64,000 nucleotides of DNA from Formicarius rufipectus (lineage: Eukaryota > Chordata > Aves > Passeriformes > Formicariidae). The translations under genes were made by a program, and so were the position numbers. The notes below the pieces were generated by a model, which saw only the letters and a program-made list of their open reading frames with translations, made no database searches and was not told the DNA's origin. Within the stretch, counting starts at the first letter, position 1; each line of letters opens with the position of its first letter. The stretch is taken from positions 310,001 through 374,000 of the forward strand of contig VXAU01000750.1 of assembly GCA_013399695.1 (NCBI GenBank), given 5' to 3'. Shown here in pieces: positions 40,457-52,172 of this stretch.

Positions 40457-41717
40457 GCCTATACTTGAAAACTATAAATGCAGTTCACATGTTTTAAGTG
40501 GAAATAGCTACTGACTAGCATATTATGAATGTTTTTCAGATGTTTACCAAGTCTGGTTTCTTATATCTTGATAATCTACTGATAAAATTTAATTTACTAG
40601 GCCATATCAGATATTTTAAAAAACCAGTAAATAGTACATATACATGTATATAATGCATATATATATGCATGCTTTCTGTTGAATTTCACCCCATAACTTA
40701 AGAATTCAAGAATGTAGTTGTCTATACCCAAACTAACCATTCTCTGCTTATTTTATAGTCAGAAGAGAGTGACAGTCACTTTTACTGCATTAAATGTCTG
40801 GCCACTTGCTGATGTGGTTCCTCGTTCTCTGGACCAATTTCTCCAGACAGGTCTGTTTCTCTTGACTGAATATGATATAAATATGGGTTTATATGACCAT
40901 CTCACATGTTAAAGCCCACCATATAGACCCTGTGGACCCTCCTCAGACTGGACCACCAGGCAAAAATGTCATGCACACAACTCGTGCTGACAAAAGAACA
41001 TATTAGCAGCCAAGTTCATGGCCTCTTGTTGTGCCTCTAAGGTATTTCATGGAGTTTGTGTGAGTGATAGAAGAAGAGACAGATTTATGTGCTAATTGGC
41101 TAATAGTAAAAGAAAGGGTCAAGGGTTTATCTGAATTCTGTTGAAAAGCATATTTAAAGTTACTACAGAGTCCAGCAATGTCATTTGTAAGTAAAACTCT
41201 GTAACCTAGGCCATGTGATGTAGCTGCTGTCAAATCCAAATATGTCAACCAGATTCTACCTCCAAAGATCCTTCAGATGCACCGATTTCAAAACCAGGAT
41301 TTTGTGTGTTCCTGTTTTGGGGAAAAGTGTAAGGACAAAACATAAACTTTGTGACATTTATCTCTTATATCCAAAGACACGCCTAAAACGCTTTTAAAGG
41401 TAATTTGAACATGGCATAAAACCTTGTTAAAATGAGAAAGACTATGGTCAGGTAGTCACTTCAAGAAAGGTGGTGTTAGGGTGCAGGGCAGTGCCACAGC
41501 CTGGCCATCCCCAGGCACCTGGCCATGGGATGGAGATGAAGTTGGGGTCAGGGTAGGGTGGTGTCTGGTTTATCTGACTCAGTGCTGGACAGGGTGCCGG
41601 GAATGGAGTTTCCTGCATTCCCATTTGTGCTTATTGCCTGTCATGCTGTCTCTGGGCTCCACTGACAAAGGCCTGGCTGCCTCTTCCTTGCTCCTTCCAT
41701 CAAGTGTATGTACATAT
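40457..41717. other. unique non-coding sequence
   Basis: A short TA/CATATA-rich stretch lies near 40634-40672. 41480-41717 is GC-richer, with a frame of 83 codons (41481-41732) that has no recognisable domain. Nothing else is seen. Confidence 0.5.
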
Positions 41718-41908
41718 GGGTCAGACCCCTGAGCCTTCTCTGCTCCAGGCTGGACATTCCCAGCTCTCTCAGCCTCTCCTCACAGGTCAGGTGCTCCAGT
41801 TCTTAATCATCTTTCTAGCCCTTCCCTGGACTCTCTCCAGTATGTACATGTCTTGCTTGTACTGGGGAGCCCAGCACTGATCGCAGCACTCTGGGTGCAG
41901 TCTCAACA
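41718..41908 (-). mobile_element. CR1 LINE internal fragment
   Basis: The + strand contains the familiar CR1 complement phrases: TGAGCCTTCTCTGCTCCAGGC, CAGCTCTCTCAGCCTCTCCTCA, AGGTGCTCCAG, ATCATCTTTCTAGCCCTTCC, CTGGACTCTCTCCAG, CTTGTACTGGGGAGCCCAG and GCAGCACTCTGGGTG. These lie farther from the 3' end than the copy at 25222. The usual 3' terminal part is missing to the left, so this is a fragment cut on both sides. The reverse-transcriptase ORF is not present. Confidence 0.9.
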
Positions 41909-42264
41909 TTATAGTGTAAGTCATGTGTAGAAAAGTCTCCATTCAATGATTTCACCTGAGAAAGAAAGAAATACATAGAGGGCTAAATGGAAATTTTCTC
42001 CAAACAAACCTGTTTTGGAGGGAGTAGCTCTATTATTGGAAATTCGCCAGCATGTGTAAGACTACCTCACTATGTCAGTTCTCTTAAGCAAGAAAATATG
42101 CATCAGGAAACATGCAGAATGTACAAGTGCAGGTCTTAACCAGCCAGGAGGAGGAGAAATCATCATTTTTGGCTGTATTTCTGATATTTTTCAGAACTTA
42201 CTTGCTTCTCAAGACCTCAGAATTTCTAAATGGGTCAATAAGGTTTTCTGCTCAGCTTTTGGGC
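41909..42264. other. unique non-coding sequence
   Basis: Nothing is recognised. The open frames running out of it to the right depend on the T/G simple tract. Confidence 0.5.
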
Positions 42265-42385
42265 ATTTTTGTTTGGGTTTTTTGTTGTTGTTTTGGTTTT
42301 TTGTTTGGTTTTTTGTGTTTGTGTTGTTTGTTTTTGGTTTGTTTTGTTTTTATTTTGTTTGGGGTTTTTTTTCTTTTTAATAATG
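42265..42385. repeat. G/T-rich low-complexity tract
   Basis: Nearly pure T and G in GGTTTTTTG/TTTG units. It generates artificial Phe/Val/Leu-rich (+) and Lys/Gln/Thr-rich (-) frames. Confidence 0.85.
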
Positions 42386-42469
42386 ATAAATCTGAAAAGT
42401 TATTCATAATGTTTACTCTTAGAATTGGAGAGTAAACCACATATAAAAAGAGAACACAGATCTTCCACT

Positions 42470-43270
42470 AGGTGAAGTCTTGGCCTTTCTTCCACTTCTC
42501 ACCCCAAACTGCTGCCCTCTGTGGCACCCTGGGTGAGGCTTTAGGAAATCTGTGCATTCTTATTGTTGAGGATACACCCAGTGCAGGGAGCTCGGGATGC
42601 TGCTGCAGGCTGAGCTCCAGTGGGAAACCCCAAGAGGAAGGCCATGAACTCTTTGTCTAACAAATGGCACAGAGACCTGTGCCACAGCCAAGTGAGGGGA
42701 CAGTCAGAGACATGGCAGGGGCCAAGGGCCCAGGAGGAACAGCAACACTTTGATGCACTTGGACTGTGAGGGGATAAAAGCCCAGAAGATCCTTTGTTCC
42801 CTCCTCAGAAGGCACCAGCTTAGGCTGTTTGTGTGTTACTGCACCGTGAATAAATGGCTTTAAGGAATGAGACATCTGAGACTCTGCTTTGGGAAACTTG
42901 GTCTGGCTGTGTGAGGTGGGTGTGCAGGGAGCCAGGTCACTGGAGCTGCTGCTGTGAAGGGGCTTCTGTCCCAGCAGTGACAGTGTGTGGTGGTGGGAGT
43001 GTGACTGCCAGAGAGGCTCCTGAATGGTTTCCTTAGCAGTGTTGAAAAGCAGCTGGAACTCTGCCAGCAGTATTGATTCCTCAAGGTATGCTGATACCTC
43101 AGGTAGAAGCTGTGCTGGCCGTGTTAGCGTTTTAATGTCCGCATAAAAATGAGGCTGAACTGGAACAGGAATATAACACATTTCCGTTTTATGACTGCTC
43201 TGCTCTGCCCTTTCCATTGTAAGTATCCTCCTCTCAGCAACCAACTGGAGTGTCAATGTCAAAGCCAGGC
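42470..43270. other. GC-richer segment with the window's longest open frame
   Basis: The minus-strand frame at 42657-43262 is open for 201 codons. Its translation is rich in Ser, Pro, His and Leu, has no recognisable domain, transmembrane segment or catalytic motif, and is overlapped by frames of 60-74 codons in other phases. Low stop density in GC-richer DNA explains it well enough. It could be an exon of a non-coding RNA or an unknown lineage-specific ORF. No start or splice context supports either, so no CDS is called. Confidence 0.35.
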
Positions 43271-45813
43271 TGACAAGACCTCTAGTCCCTGCTGCCCTTC
43301 AAAATGTAAAGGGTTCGCCAGGTGTGTGGTGCATGATGAAAGGGTTCCCTTCCTCATATCAGCAAAGCAAGAAATTGTCTTGTCCTTTGAAATTCCTTTT
43401 GTTACTTCCAAGTTTTACCTCTCTCAGGTACTGGAAGCACCATGCCCTTCTGGAATATCTGTAGGTATCCAAAGGGAGCACTGCCCTCTAAAGGTCGAAG
43501 GTGAGATGGAAGGCAGCTTTCCCTCGACCTTGGGAGGACTTTTCAGGGTTACCTTTGTAAAGGCGTTTTAGGTGTTAGACAACAACTAAGCTTGAAGTCG
43601 GAACGCCTTGTAGCAGCGTGGTGTAAACGTGCCAGGTTTATGATCAGAATGATTGATAACAATACAGAAATAATACACAAAATTAGTAGTGGTAGGAACA
43701 TAACATAGTATTAAATTAATAGTCTGTAGGCACATGTAGGGTTTGCTTTTTATTTTAATTATTTCTTTTTAAAAGAAAAAAAAAAAAGAAAAGAAAGTAG
43801 TAAATACGTGATATTTTCTGTAGCTGTTACCCCAGTGTTTAGGGGGTTTTGTTTGCTGTTTGGTTGGCTGTTTTTTTGGTGTTTTTTTAATAACACATAT
43901 CTTCAGTTTTAAATCCTAAAACCCCCCAATCCTTCCATAGTTTACAACAAGCAAATGCAGGGGGGGAAAGTCGATATGGATTACTAAGACACTTAGAAGT
44001 TAGCATTTGAAATTAAAACAACAAAAAAATGATGTGAGACCCTGAAATTTGAACTGCTACATTTTTTGTGTATCAGTGTCAATTGATAGTAGGGTGGGTA
44101 GGTTTGCAGGGCTTCACTACATTTCTGTAATGAATTATGCATTGGAAAATCTTCCTCTAAATAATCCAGTAAAAGAAGTAAAAAATAGGGGTTTTGTGTT
44201 TCAGTTGGAAAAATGTTGCTCTGATTCAAAATCACCTGCTGGGTTGATAAAGCCACATTTTCTAGGAAAACATTTTCATTCTTAAACTAAGGATATATTC
44301 TTGGATGTGAACCAGGTATCTGAACAAAAGAAATTGGATAGAATCTCAAATTGTTTTGGGAAGATATGCTCAATAAAATATAAATAAAATAAAGACAAGA
44401 ATTATTATAGCAAGACTGGAAAAAAGAAAACTGGCAGTAATTTCCAGTCCTACTTACATACCTAGAATAAAATACAAAGCAGACTTCTTGTGAAAAAGCT
44501 AAGGGCTATTTCTCATGTTTACAGTGTAAAATTCTATAATACAAAAATGGAGAATTTTAAAAAACAAGGTAAAAAATATTGCTTGCATCATTCTTGGGCC
44601 ACAGAAATGATCTTTAGCATTAAAACTGAGCTAATTTTCACACTTCTCCAGCATCTCTCTCTCAACACGTTAGGATTAACCCTGTTAGTCCTAATCCTTA
44701 CTAGAAAAATCTTCTACGAGCTACCATCCCTTAGGAGGTGTCCTCTGTTCCTGAAACCATGCTGAGAGCAAGGAGGGTCAGGGAAAGGAGTCAAGTGTAC
44801 CTTCTGCCATAAAAGTAATGCTGCCCTAAATTTGGGCAGGGCATATCTGCCAGGGAGAGGGAAAGAGAAGAGAAAGATGATTTGGTTGCAGCAAGGCCAG
44901 GCAGAGCAGGAGACCAGGGTCATCAGTGTGGTGGTATCGTCTGCATCTGCTAGTATTCTGTAGGCTGGTGTTGGCAGGATTTGGAAATTTAGAAATTAAT
45001 ATGATTTAGAAATTACAGTATGGCCATGGTGTTGGTATGCTGGATGTGACAAGGGGAGTCACTCAAAATTCATCTGAGGATTTCTCTGAAGAGGAAGTTC
45101 CCATGGTGAGTCAAAATGGATTTAGAATAAGTGTGTGCAGCCAGAATATCATAAAACCATTTCAGCACCAAGAAGGATCAGGTCCAAAGAATTAGATTCT
45201 TATCAGGTGCTGCCTTGTGGAAGATTGAACAAATGACACTCAGGTGAATGGACTGATAAAGGAGAAAGGAATTACTTTTTATCTGTGAGGAAACTAAGAT
45301 AATACCAGTCCAGGTCTTGCCAGAGTTAGATTCATCTGCGCTGAACTTCTCATACAGCCCTCAAGCTGAGCATTAGAGTAGCAAAGCTGAGATTTTTCTC
45401 CCACACTGAACACGGTTTTTTAGGATGTGAGAGGTTTTCACACCTATCCACATTACTTCAGTGCAGGAAACTGTCAGGCCCCACCTTTCTGTCCACAAAG
45501 GAAATATTTAGAATCATGTTTGAAGTGAAGCCATGTGCAGTTTAATTTTTGGCCAGTAGTTTAAAGGGCAGTTTTTAGTTGCAGCTGCTCTGTATATGGG
45601 GAGGCAAAATAATAAAGCTGTATTTTAATGTGTTTGGAAAAACTCTGAAAAGGAATCTGGAATGAGAAAAGGAACATTTTGTAGGGAAACTACCGCAGTT
45701 AAGTTTAGTATGGCTACCACTAGCATATAAGGGTGTTTTTCACCAGTTTTCTGTTATTAAATATTTTCTATTCGTATTAGTTGCTGTTAGTAAATATTGC
45801 TGACATGGTCTTC
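43271..45813. other. unique non-coding sequence with minor simple repeats
   Basis: An A-rich run lies at about 43774-43797 and a G/T tract at about 43848-43887. The frame at 43149-43571 (140 codons, + strand) overlaps the previous segment in antisense and has no recognisable domain. No transposable element is recognised. Confidence 0.5.
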
Positions 45814-45826
45814 CTTTTTTTCTTTT

Positions 45827-45862
<36 letters not shown>
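45814..45862. repeat. poly-T tract
   Basis: An interrupted T run ends in 34 uninterrupted T (45829-45862). No processed-gene body is recognised on its right-hand side, where a minus-strand retrocopy would lie, so I treat it as a simple homopolymer. Confidence 0.9.
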
Positions 45863-45864
<2 letters not shown>

Positions 45865-47622
45865 CTATAGATTCTTTCTCCCTCTCTCTCACTCCCCCTC
45901 TGTGCCTCCCTTCTTCTGTGGGATTAGGCACAGAAAGTCTATTTTCAGGTCAAAGTGGTTAATTTTATGTTGGTTGATTTTACCAAATGTAAGTTGTGGT
46001 AACCATCAGTAAAAGTGTCAAACAAAACCTCTGGGTTTTTTTGGGGTTTGTTTGATTGTTTTTCTGTACTACTACTTTCTAATATTGTAGTATTAGAACC
46101 TCTGTTTTTTAATCTTCTCTAAAACTTATATAGAAAAAGAACCAAAAACTACCCATATAAACATGCTAAAAGTGGTTAAGATTTTGGAGTATTTTCTTGG
46201 CAGAACATTTTCTTAAAGTAATAAACCTGTGAGGTAGGATGGTAGTAATTTCTGCCCTTTTCTGTCTGCTCTGTGTGATATTTGCATTCTTAACATTGTC
46301 TGCTGAACTGCCCATACCTTTCTAATATATGAAACCTGGCTCTACAGTAGTGTTCTGTATTGCATTAGATTTAATAAATAAGGGTAGAGTGGTGAAGCAC
46401 AGATTTCCTGGCAGCTATACGCAAGAAAACAGGGATTTGAGATAATCCCTGAGAAATATTTAACACAGAAATGTGGTTTTCACTGCTGGAATAGTGATAG
46501 TAAGACAGGGATTTCTGTCGTTTGCTTTCTGTAGAGAATATTGCTTTCAGTAACCTTCATCAAATTTCATTTGACTTCCACATTAATAATGTATTCATAA
46601 CCTCACATACTTGCTCGTGTCTTCCTGGAAAGGAGACTCATCCTTGTGGCAAAGATCTTCAAACAGTGTAAGTTCACAGAGCTTCACTAAAACCAATTGA
46701 GTTACACTGTCAATACACTGACCCTTTTTCCAATGTTCAAAAGAGTATTTAGTTTTTTTCTTCAGTGAAAATTCTTGGGAATACCTATTTGACTGTAAGG
46801 ACCTTGCTCTTCCTGAGTGATTTACAGTGATTTTCTTATAGTATGCAGTGATTTCTAGGAGCCTGCCTGCAGCTAATTTTAATGAGAACTGTGGCTAAAT
46901 CAATGTGCTCTGTTTCAAATAAGCATATCTACTGAGTCTTTCAATGTGTTCTGGATTTTTTTTGATATGGCTTTCTATCAATATGAAATGTGTATCTCCA
47001 TTAACTACTCCCCGATTATGTTTAAAGCAGAATAAATGACAGGAAATCAAAAGTTATTTATATTTTCAGTCTAAGAACCAATTACTTAATCTAAGGACCA
47101 ACACAATAAACAGGTAATCTTATGCCGACCAGATGTTTTTCTGGAATTTGAGATACTGGACCAGAAATACTTATACCCCTTCCTTATCTTGGATCCAAGA
47201 ATATTTGCTATAATCTATTACTATATCCTTCAAGTAACTTCAAAGCCTTACAGAAGCCCTCCATGCGATGAAGGACTTCTTTATTTGCTTTTTCAGTTAA
47301 TGTGGTTGCACATAAACCACATAAAAAGTAGAAATTTAAAATACAGTTGTGCAAATACTTATAAAGCTAACACATTTTGAGTCCTGCTGCAATATTGAAT
47401 CCCATTCTGCTAGTCAGCAGTTTGACAGCTGTCTTAGAAACAGCCACAAAATTACAGTTCCTACCGGTGAGGTTTTGAGTGTTTATCTGGATACCACTGG
47501 TGCACTACCCCAGATTGTGCTTGGTCTATTACTTGGTTGTTTTAAAGGAGTGTACATACAATCCTTCTGGCTATGGAATATTCCTTTCTCTTCTGTTGTA
47601 AATCTCACTGCTTTTTCACTGA
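45863..47622. other. unique non-coding sequence
   Basis: AT-rich, with a short G/T tract at about 46034-46062. No gene or interspersed repeat is recognised. Confidence 0.55.
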
Positions 47623-47692
47623 TTCTTTCTTTCTTTCTTTCTTCCTTTCTTCCTTTCTTCCTTTCTTCCTTTCTTTCTTTCTTCCTTTCTTC

Positions 47693-47771
<79 letters not shown>

Positions 47772-47773
47772 TC
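47623..47773. repeat. (CTTT)n microsatellite with TTCC interruptions
   Basis: 151 bp of pure pyrimidine. The left part (about 47640-47697) mixes TTCC and TTTC units. From about 47694 it is an uninterrupted CTTT array of about 20 copies running straight into the gap. The Ser/Phe/Leu repeat frame read through it is artificial. Confidence 0.97.
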
Positions 47774-47839
47774 NNNNNNNNNNNNNNNNNNNNNNNNNNN
47801 NNNNNNNNNNNNNNNNNNNNNNNNNNNNNNNNNNNNNNN
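47774..47839. other. assembly gap
   Basis: 66 N. It begins inside the CTTT array and ends in a T11 run (47840-47850), so the true array length is unknown and the gap size may be an estimate. Confidence 0.99.
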
Positions 47840-47850
47840 TTTTTTTTTTT

Positions 47851-50332
47851 TAAATTAAAAATTGAACTTAGGAAGCAAAAATCTTCCCACTTCCCTAAAA
47901 TTTAGTAATTTTTTATTGAGTGAAGTACCTATTTGCTATTTCTATAACTTATATGGCTTCAAAGAAAGCATTTTTTCCCGGCTCAGAGACTGTACAATTT
48001 CCCAGTGTAAGTACTTTTGTTTGTTTTTTAATAGAACTAGATAAATTTAATAATCACATTATCAAATGGTTTATATGCAATAAACTCACCATGTACGTTC
48101 CTCAACTTATGCCTGCTGTTACCCATTTAATTTCTGTTCATTAGTTATAGTTCAGTTCCATACTCTGAAAGCGTAATATCCTATGAGATATTCCTCCTCC
48201 TTGTCCCAGTGTGAAGGGAAAATACACCCGAAATTTTATGAAAAGGATAGTTAATTTAGGAGGCCTTTTATCTTTCTTTTTTTTTGTTGTTGTGTGTTTG
48301 TTTGTTTCTTTTGTTTTGTTTTTAAATGCCCATAAGACTAACAAATGAGGTTTGATCTCCCTCTCTGGCCCCAGCTGAACCAGAAGTTTTGTGTCTTACT
48401 GTTGTCCAGCTCTGACACAAGAAACTATGGATATCCAGACCTGGAACATCAGGTGTTCTTGTGAATTAGGGTCAAAGGCAGTAGGCATAGAATTTAATTC
48501 CTTCAGGATGATAAAGGCAAACTCACTGAAACCTAAACCAGGGCTCTCAGACATTACCAGGTAGCACACAACTGATCCCATCTCTCCCTGAAAGGCCATG
48601 GGGTCAGTGACTCCCTTTCTTTCTGGTGGAATCCTGTGGAGATGAATCATTCTCAGCATTTTCCAGGTCTCAGTTCTTAATGAGTGGACAGTTGTGGAGA
48701 CTGAGCCTGCTCTGGCTGAAAAATGCAAGCCAAATAATGGTGTGGAATGAAACCACAGATATTCTCCATTCTCCATTCATGGCTTCCTGCACTCTAATTG
48801 CTGCAGAGGTCATTTTGCTTGTTACTATGTTCTTTTTCTTATTGTAAGACAGATGCTATAGTAGCTAATGTGGTCGTTGGTTTATTAACTCGCATGAGAC
48901 TCTTCTTTTTTTACACTTTAATTCTCTATCTCATTGTTTACTTTGAGAAAGAATTAGCAAGGAGGTGAGACCCCAGTAATTTTTATTACATTTTTCCCAC
49001 TTTTTCTGTTCCAAAGGTTTGCTAAAGATATTTATTAGCTACCCTAAATAACATTCTAATCAACCATTTGGATCACTTCAGTAACCAATGTTTATTTTTA
49101 TAAGCAATAGTTTAATTTGACACTTTGCATAATGTGTGTGCAATAAGGGTGCCATGTTTGATGGATAAATGCCTAGAAAAAAATCATATTGCCTAATAAA
49201 TAATGTTGGATTTAGATATCCCACTCATTTAAAGCAAACTTGTCATGGTTTATTAACTGTACTAACTAGTGGCTTTTTTATATCTGGGCATAAATAATAT
49301 GAAGCATTTTTGAAAGATGCCCCTTTGAAACTACATATTACCCCTTTATTGTAATAGATTATTAATATCCTCTCTGTGGTGGGCAAGTTGCCAGTGAAGC
49401 TTAAACATGTATTAGAACATATCTTCATTTACTGAACCTTTGTCTTGCCTCTTGGGATGAAAATTACTGAGGCTGAGGTTGTTGTAGTAAGGAAATTAGC
49501 AGAGCAGCACATTTGTAAAGATGTGAATGTGAATTTATCTAGACAGTGTGCTTGCTCTCAGGTTTATCCAGGTAGCAATGACTTTGGACACTCTGTGCCT
49601 CTGGACTGCCTCTCATGCTGCAGAGCATCCAACGTGGGATCACCCAGGCTATTCTTCCACACAGCTCCTGGGGCTGGATGCCAATCAGGTTTGCATCAGC
49701 ACGGTTAATTTATAGTGAACACCTGCCTTACTGTTCCCTCTGTGACCAGCAGTTAATACCTTCCTCTGCCAAAGGTTACCTGAGCACTACATTGTTTATT
49801 TAGACAAAACACGCCTTTAATAACATGTGTTTAAGAAAGACTGTATGCTTGGGATGCTGGTAGTGGTGAGCCACATGGAGAATCATTTTCTTCCCACCAC
49901 AGTCCATTCATAAAGCTCTCTACATATTCCTATTTTAAGCAGCATATATTTTAAAAGATTTTACCCTTCTCACCCCTTCCCACTCCTTATTTCTCAGATG
50001 GTTTCAGGCTAACCTTAGTTGGAGGCTCTGCAACTACTTTTTGGTGTTCAGTGGGAAATTGCTGACCTAGGTTGAAAGTGATGCTTCCTTCTTTCATTCT
50101 CCAATGTTGTCTTCCAAATTTTGGTGTATTATACCATCCTTAGCTAAACAGATCAGTATGACTGGGGTGTGACTTATTCTCACTAGGAAAAATTGTGATT
50201 CTTAGCAGGGCTGTGTTTTCAGTTATGTCTTTGTTACCGTCTATCTAATGGTCTCAATTTGCATATATACAGGATCCAGCAAAAAGTTTTTAAAGTCTTA
50301 CCACCATGTTAAATTTGGCATCCGAATAACCT
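47851..50332. other. unique non-coding sequence
   Basis: A G/T tract lies at about 48278-48322. The frame at 48396-48776 (126 codons, minus strand) has no recognisable domain and is overlapped by a + frame. No repeat family is recognised. Confidence 0.55.
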
Positions 50333-50428
50333 GCACCAGGGAAAGGTGTCTCTGCCCATGGCAGGGGGCTTGGAATTAGGTGATCTTGAAGGTCCCTTCC
50401 AATCCAAGCCATTCTATGATTCCAAGAT
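50333..50428 (+). mobile_element. CR1 LINE 3' end
   Basis: The sequence reads TGCCCATGGCAGGGGGCTTGGAATTAGGTGATCTTGAAGGTCCCTTCCAATCCAAGCCATTCTATGATTCC. This is the sense-strand CR1 3' terminus with its ATTCTATG-type terminal repeat. Only about 95 bp remain, which is an extreme 5' truncation. Confidence 0.87.
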
Positions 50429-52057
50429 TTCCTCTTTCAGATTCTTGCATCTGCTCTCTTTTTCTTTCATTTCCCTACATGCCAATGCTCATTCACTTCA
50501 AAAGTTTGTCTCAAATTTCTGTCCTACTTTCTTCTCATATTCCTTTTAACTTCTGTGACTCATTTTTGTGTTTCCTCTGCAGCCTATTAACACTGATACC
50601 TGATTGAGTTAGTCTATCCAAATGAGACTATCATGCTTCCTCCTACACCACTTCTTTCCAGGCATCTGCTTCCAACGTCCACTCCTGTGCAAAGGAGTGT
50701 AAAGGACACAGACCTTTAGCATAATCATAATTATGGCATTTTCTACAGCTCTGCTCAATGATCCTCTTTATTCAATAGCTTTTTCTTGCAATGAATTAGT
50801 TGGAATCTGTGTAGCATGGGAAAGTAAGGGGAATGTGTATTTGAAAGAACTCTGATTAATAGAAGAAGGGCAACTCTACCCTCTGTCTGATACCTTCTCC
50901 ATGAGTAAAACGTTAGTTCCTTGAACAAAAAGGAGTTGCTGATTTTGAAGGCTCTGCTAGAGTGGTCATCATGGTCTGCAGCACACAAGACAGCGGGGAA
51001 AAAGCTTGTTTCTTTGCCTCAGTTCCCCCACTTGAACTATGGTACAATACAAGTTTAGTCATTATCATTCACTCAGTGCCTGCAGTGATTTCTCACTTCC
51101 CTGCAACATATCCCAAAAATGCACATCTTCCTGCATTCATAGGAACAGTATACAGAGAGGAGGTCAACCTTTTCCTCTGGTCTGCAACCCGTGTGCGTCT
51201 CGCTTGTTTTGTATTGCTGCCATCGTTCTAGGTTAATTATTTCCCATACTGAGTAACTCCTTCAGATTGTATCTTTATGCAGCATTATGTATTTACACTC
51301 TCATTATGATTTTAATAATGCATTTCATTACAGTTGGCAATTGATGGTTTTCATTACTGAACAAACTGTTAATTTACTGTTAACACTGTTTTAATTGTTG
51401 GCTTAGTTTGATTTCCTTGGTTTAATTCCTTCCATCTGTGAGGAAAAAGTTCTTTGTTTTTTGTGGAACACAAATTTTCGATTAAAATTTAATTTATTTT
51501 TTTTCTCAGTGGGCTTTTAAGAAATGTATTGCTTATTTTCTTGGTAAAAAGTTGCTCTTTTAACATGTGTTTATCAATCCAAAATGTCTCGCAGCTCACT
51601 GAAGACCTTAGGACAGGGCAGTGCTGGTAGCACTGTGTGACTGTAAACAGGATTTCAAACTTTACTCCCACCTTGTGCACAAGTCTAACTTGAGGGTGCT
51701 GAGTATGATACCTGTGTATTAGATACTGTAGAGTTCATCTTTCTGAAAAGTAAGAGTTCAAAGAGGCTACACTGTATTTGCCATAAAATAGTGTCTCCAG
51801 TAATTTTTTTACTTTTTTAAGAGTAGGAAACCTGCACTAATTCAGTATGTTCTTTGTAGTCATTTTCCATGGTTTTCATTGAGAGGAAACTGGAAGAAAG
51901 AAAGTTAATTTAGGTGACCTTTCAGAATAGTTCTTGTGGACATAGTTTTGAGGTGCTTCTTAGTCTTGTAGGGGGTGCAATCAGTTGTTACACATGTAAA
52001 GAGACTGTAAAACCTTTGCCCTTCTTTAACCCCAAAAGGCTGTTATTTTTGGACATG
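50429..52057. other. unique non-coding sequence
   Basis: Nothing is recognised. Open frames are at most about 89 codons and without domains. Confidence 0.55.
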
Positions 52058-52172
52058 TAGGTGTGGCACTGAGGGACATGGTTTAGTGGTGGACTTGGCA
52101 GTGTTGGATTAATGATTAGATTTGATGATCTTAAAAGTCTTCTCCAACCTAAATGATTCTATGGTTCTATAG
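52058..52172 (+). mobile_element. CR1 LINE 3' end (different subfamily from the 50.3-kb copy)
   Basis: The phrases GAGGGACATGGTTTAGTGGTGGACTTGGCAGTGTTGG and TTGATGATCTTAAAAGTCTTCTCCAACCTAAATG precede GATTCTATGGTTCTATAG. This is the sense orientation of another avian CR1 3' tail type. The wording differs from the copy at 50333, so two CR1 subfamilies are represented within 2 kb. Confidence 0.85.

Noticed and set aside
42112..42440. Phe/Leu-rich + frame (membrane-like) and Lys/Gln-rich minus frame
   Set aside because: Both depend on the G/T tract at 42265-42385, not on a true transmembrane protein.
43300..43330. GGGTTCGCC, considered as a tRNA T-loop
   Set aside because: No matching acceptor, D-arm or anticodon stem could be built around it.
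45829..45862. Poly-T run considered as the tail of a minus-strand processed pseudogene
   Set aside because: No recognisable gene body or AATAAA arrangement is present on its right-hand side.
47349..47905. Frames of 110-169 codons with Ser/Phe/Leu repeats
   Set aside because: They are produced by the CTTT microsatellite and run through the N gap; no coding meaning.
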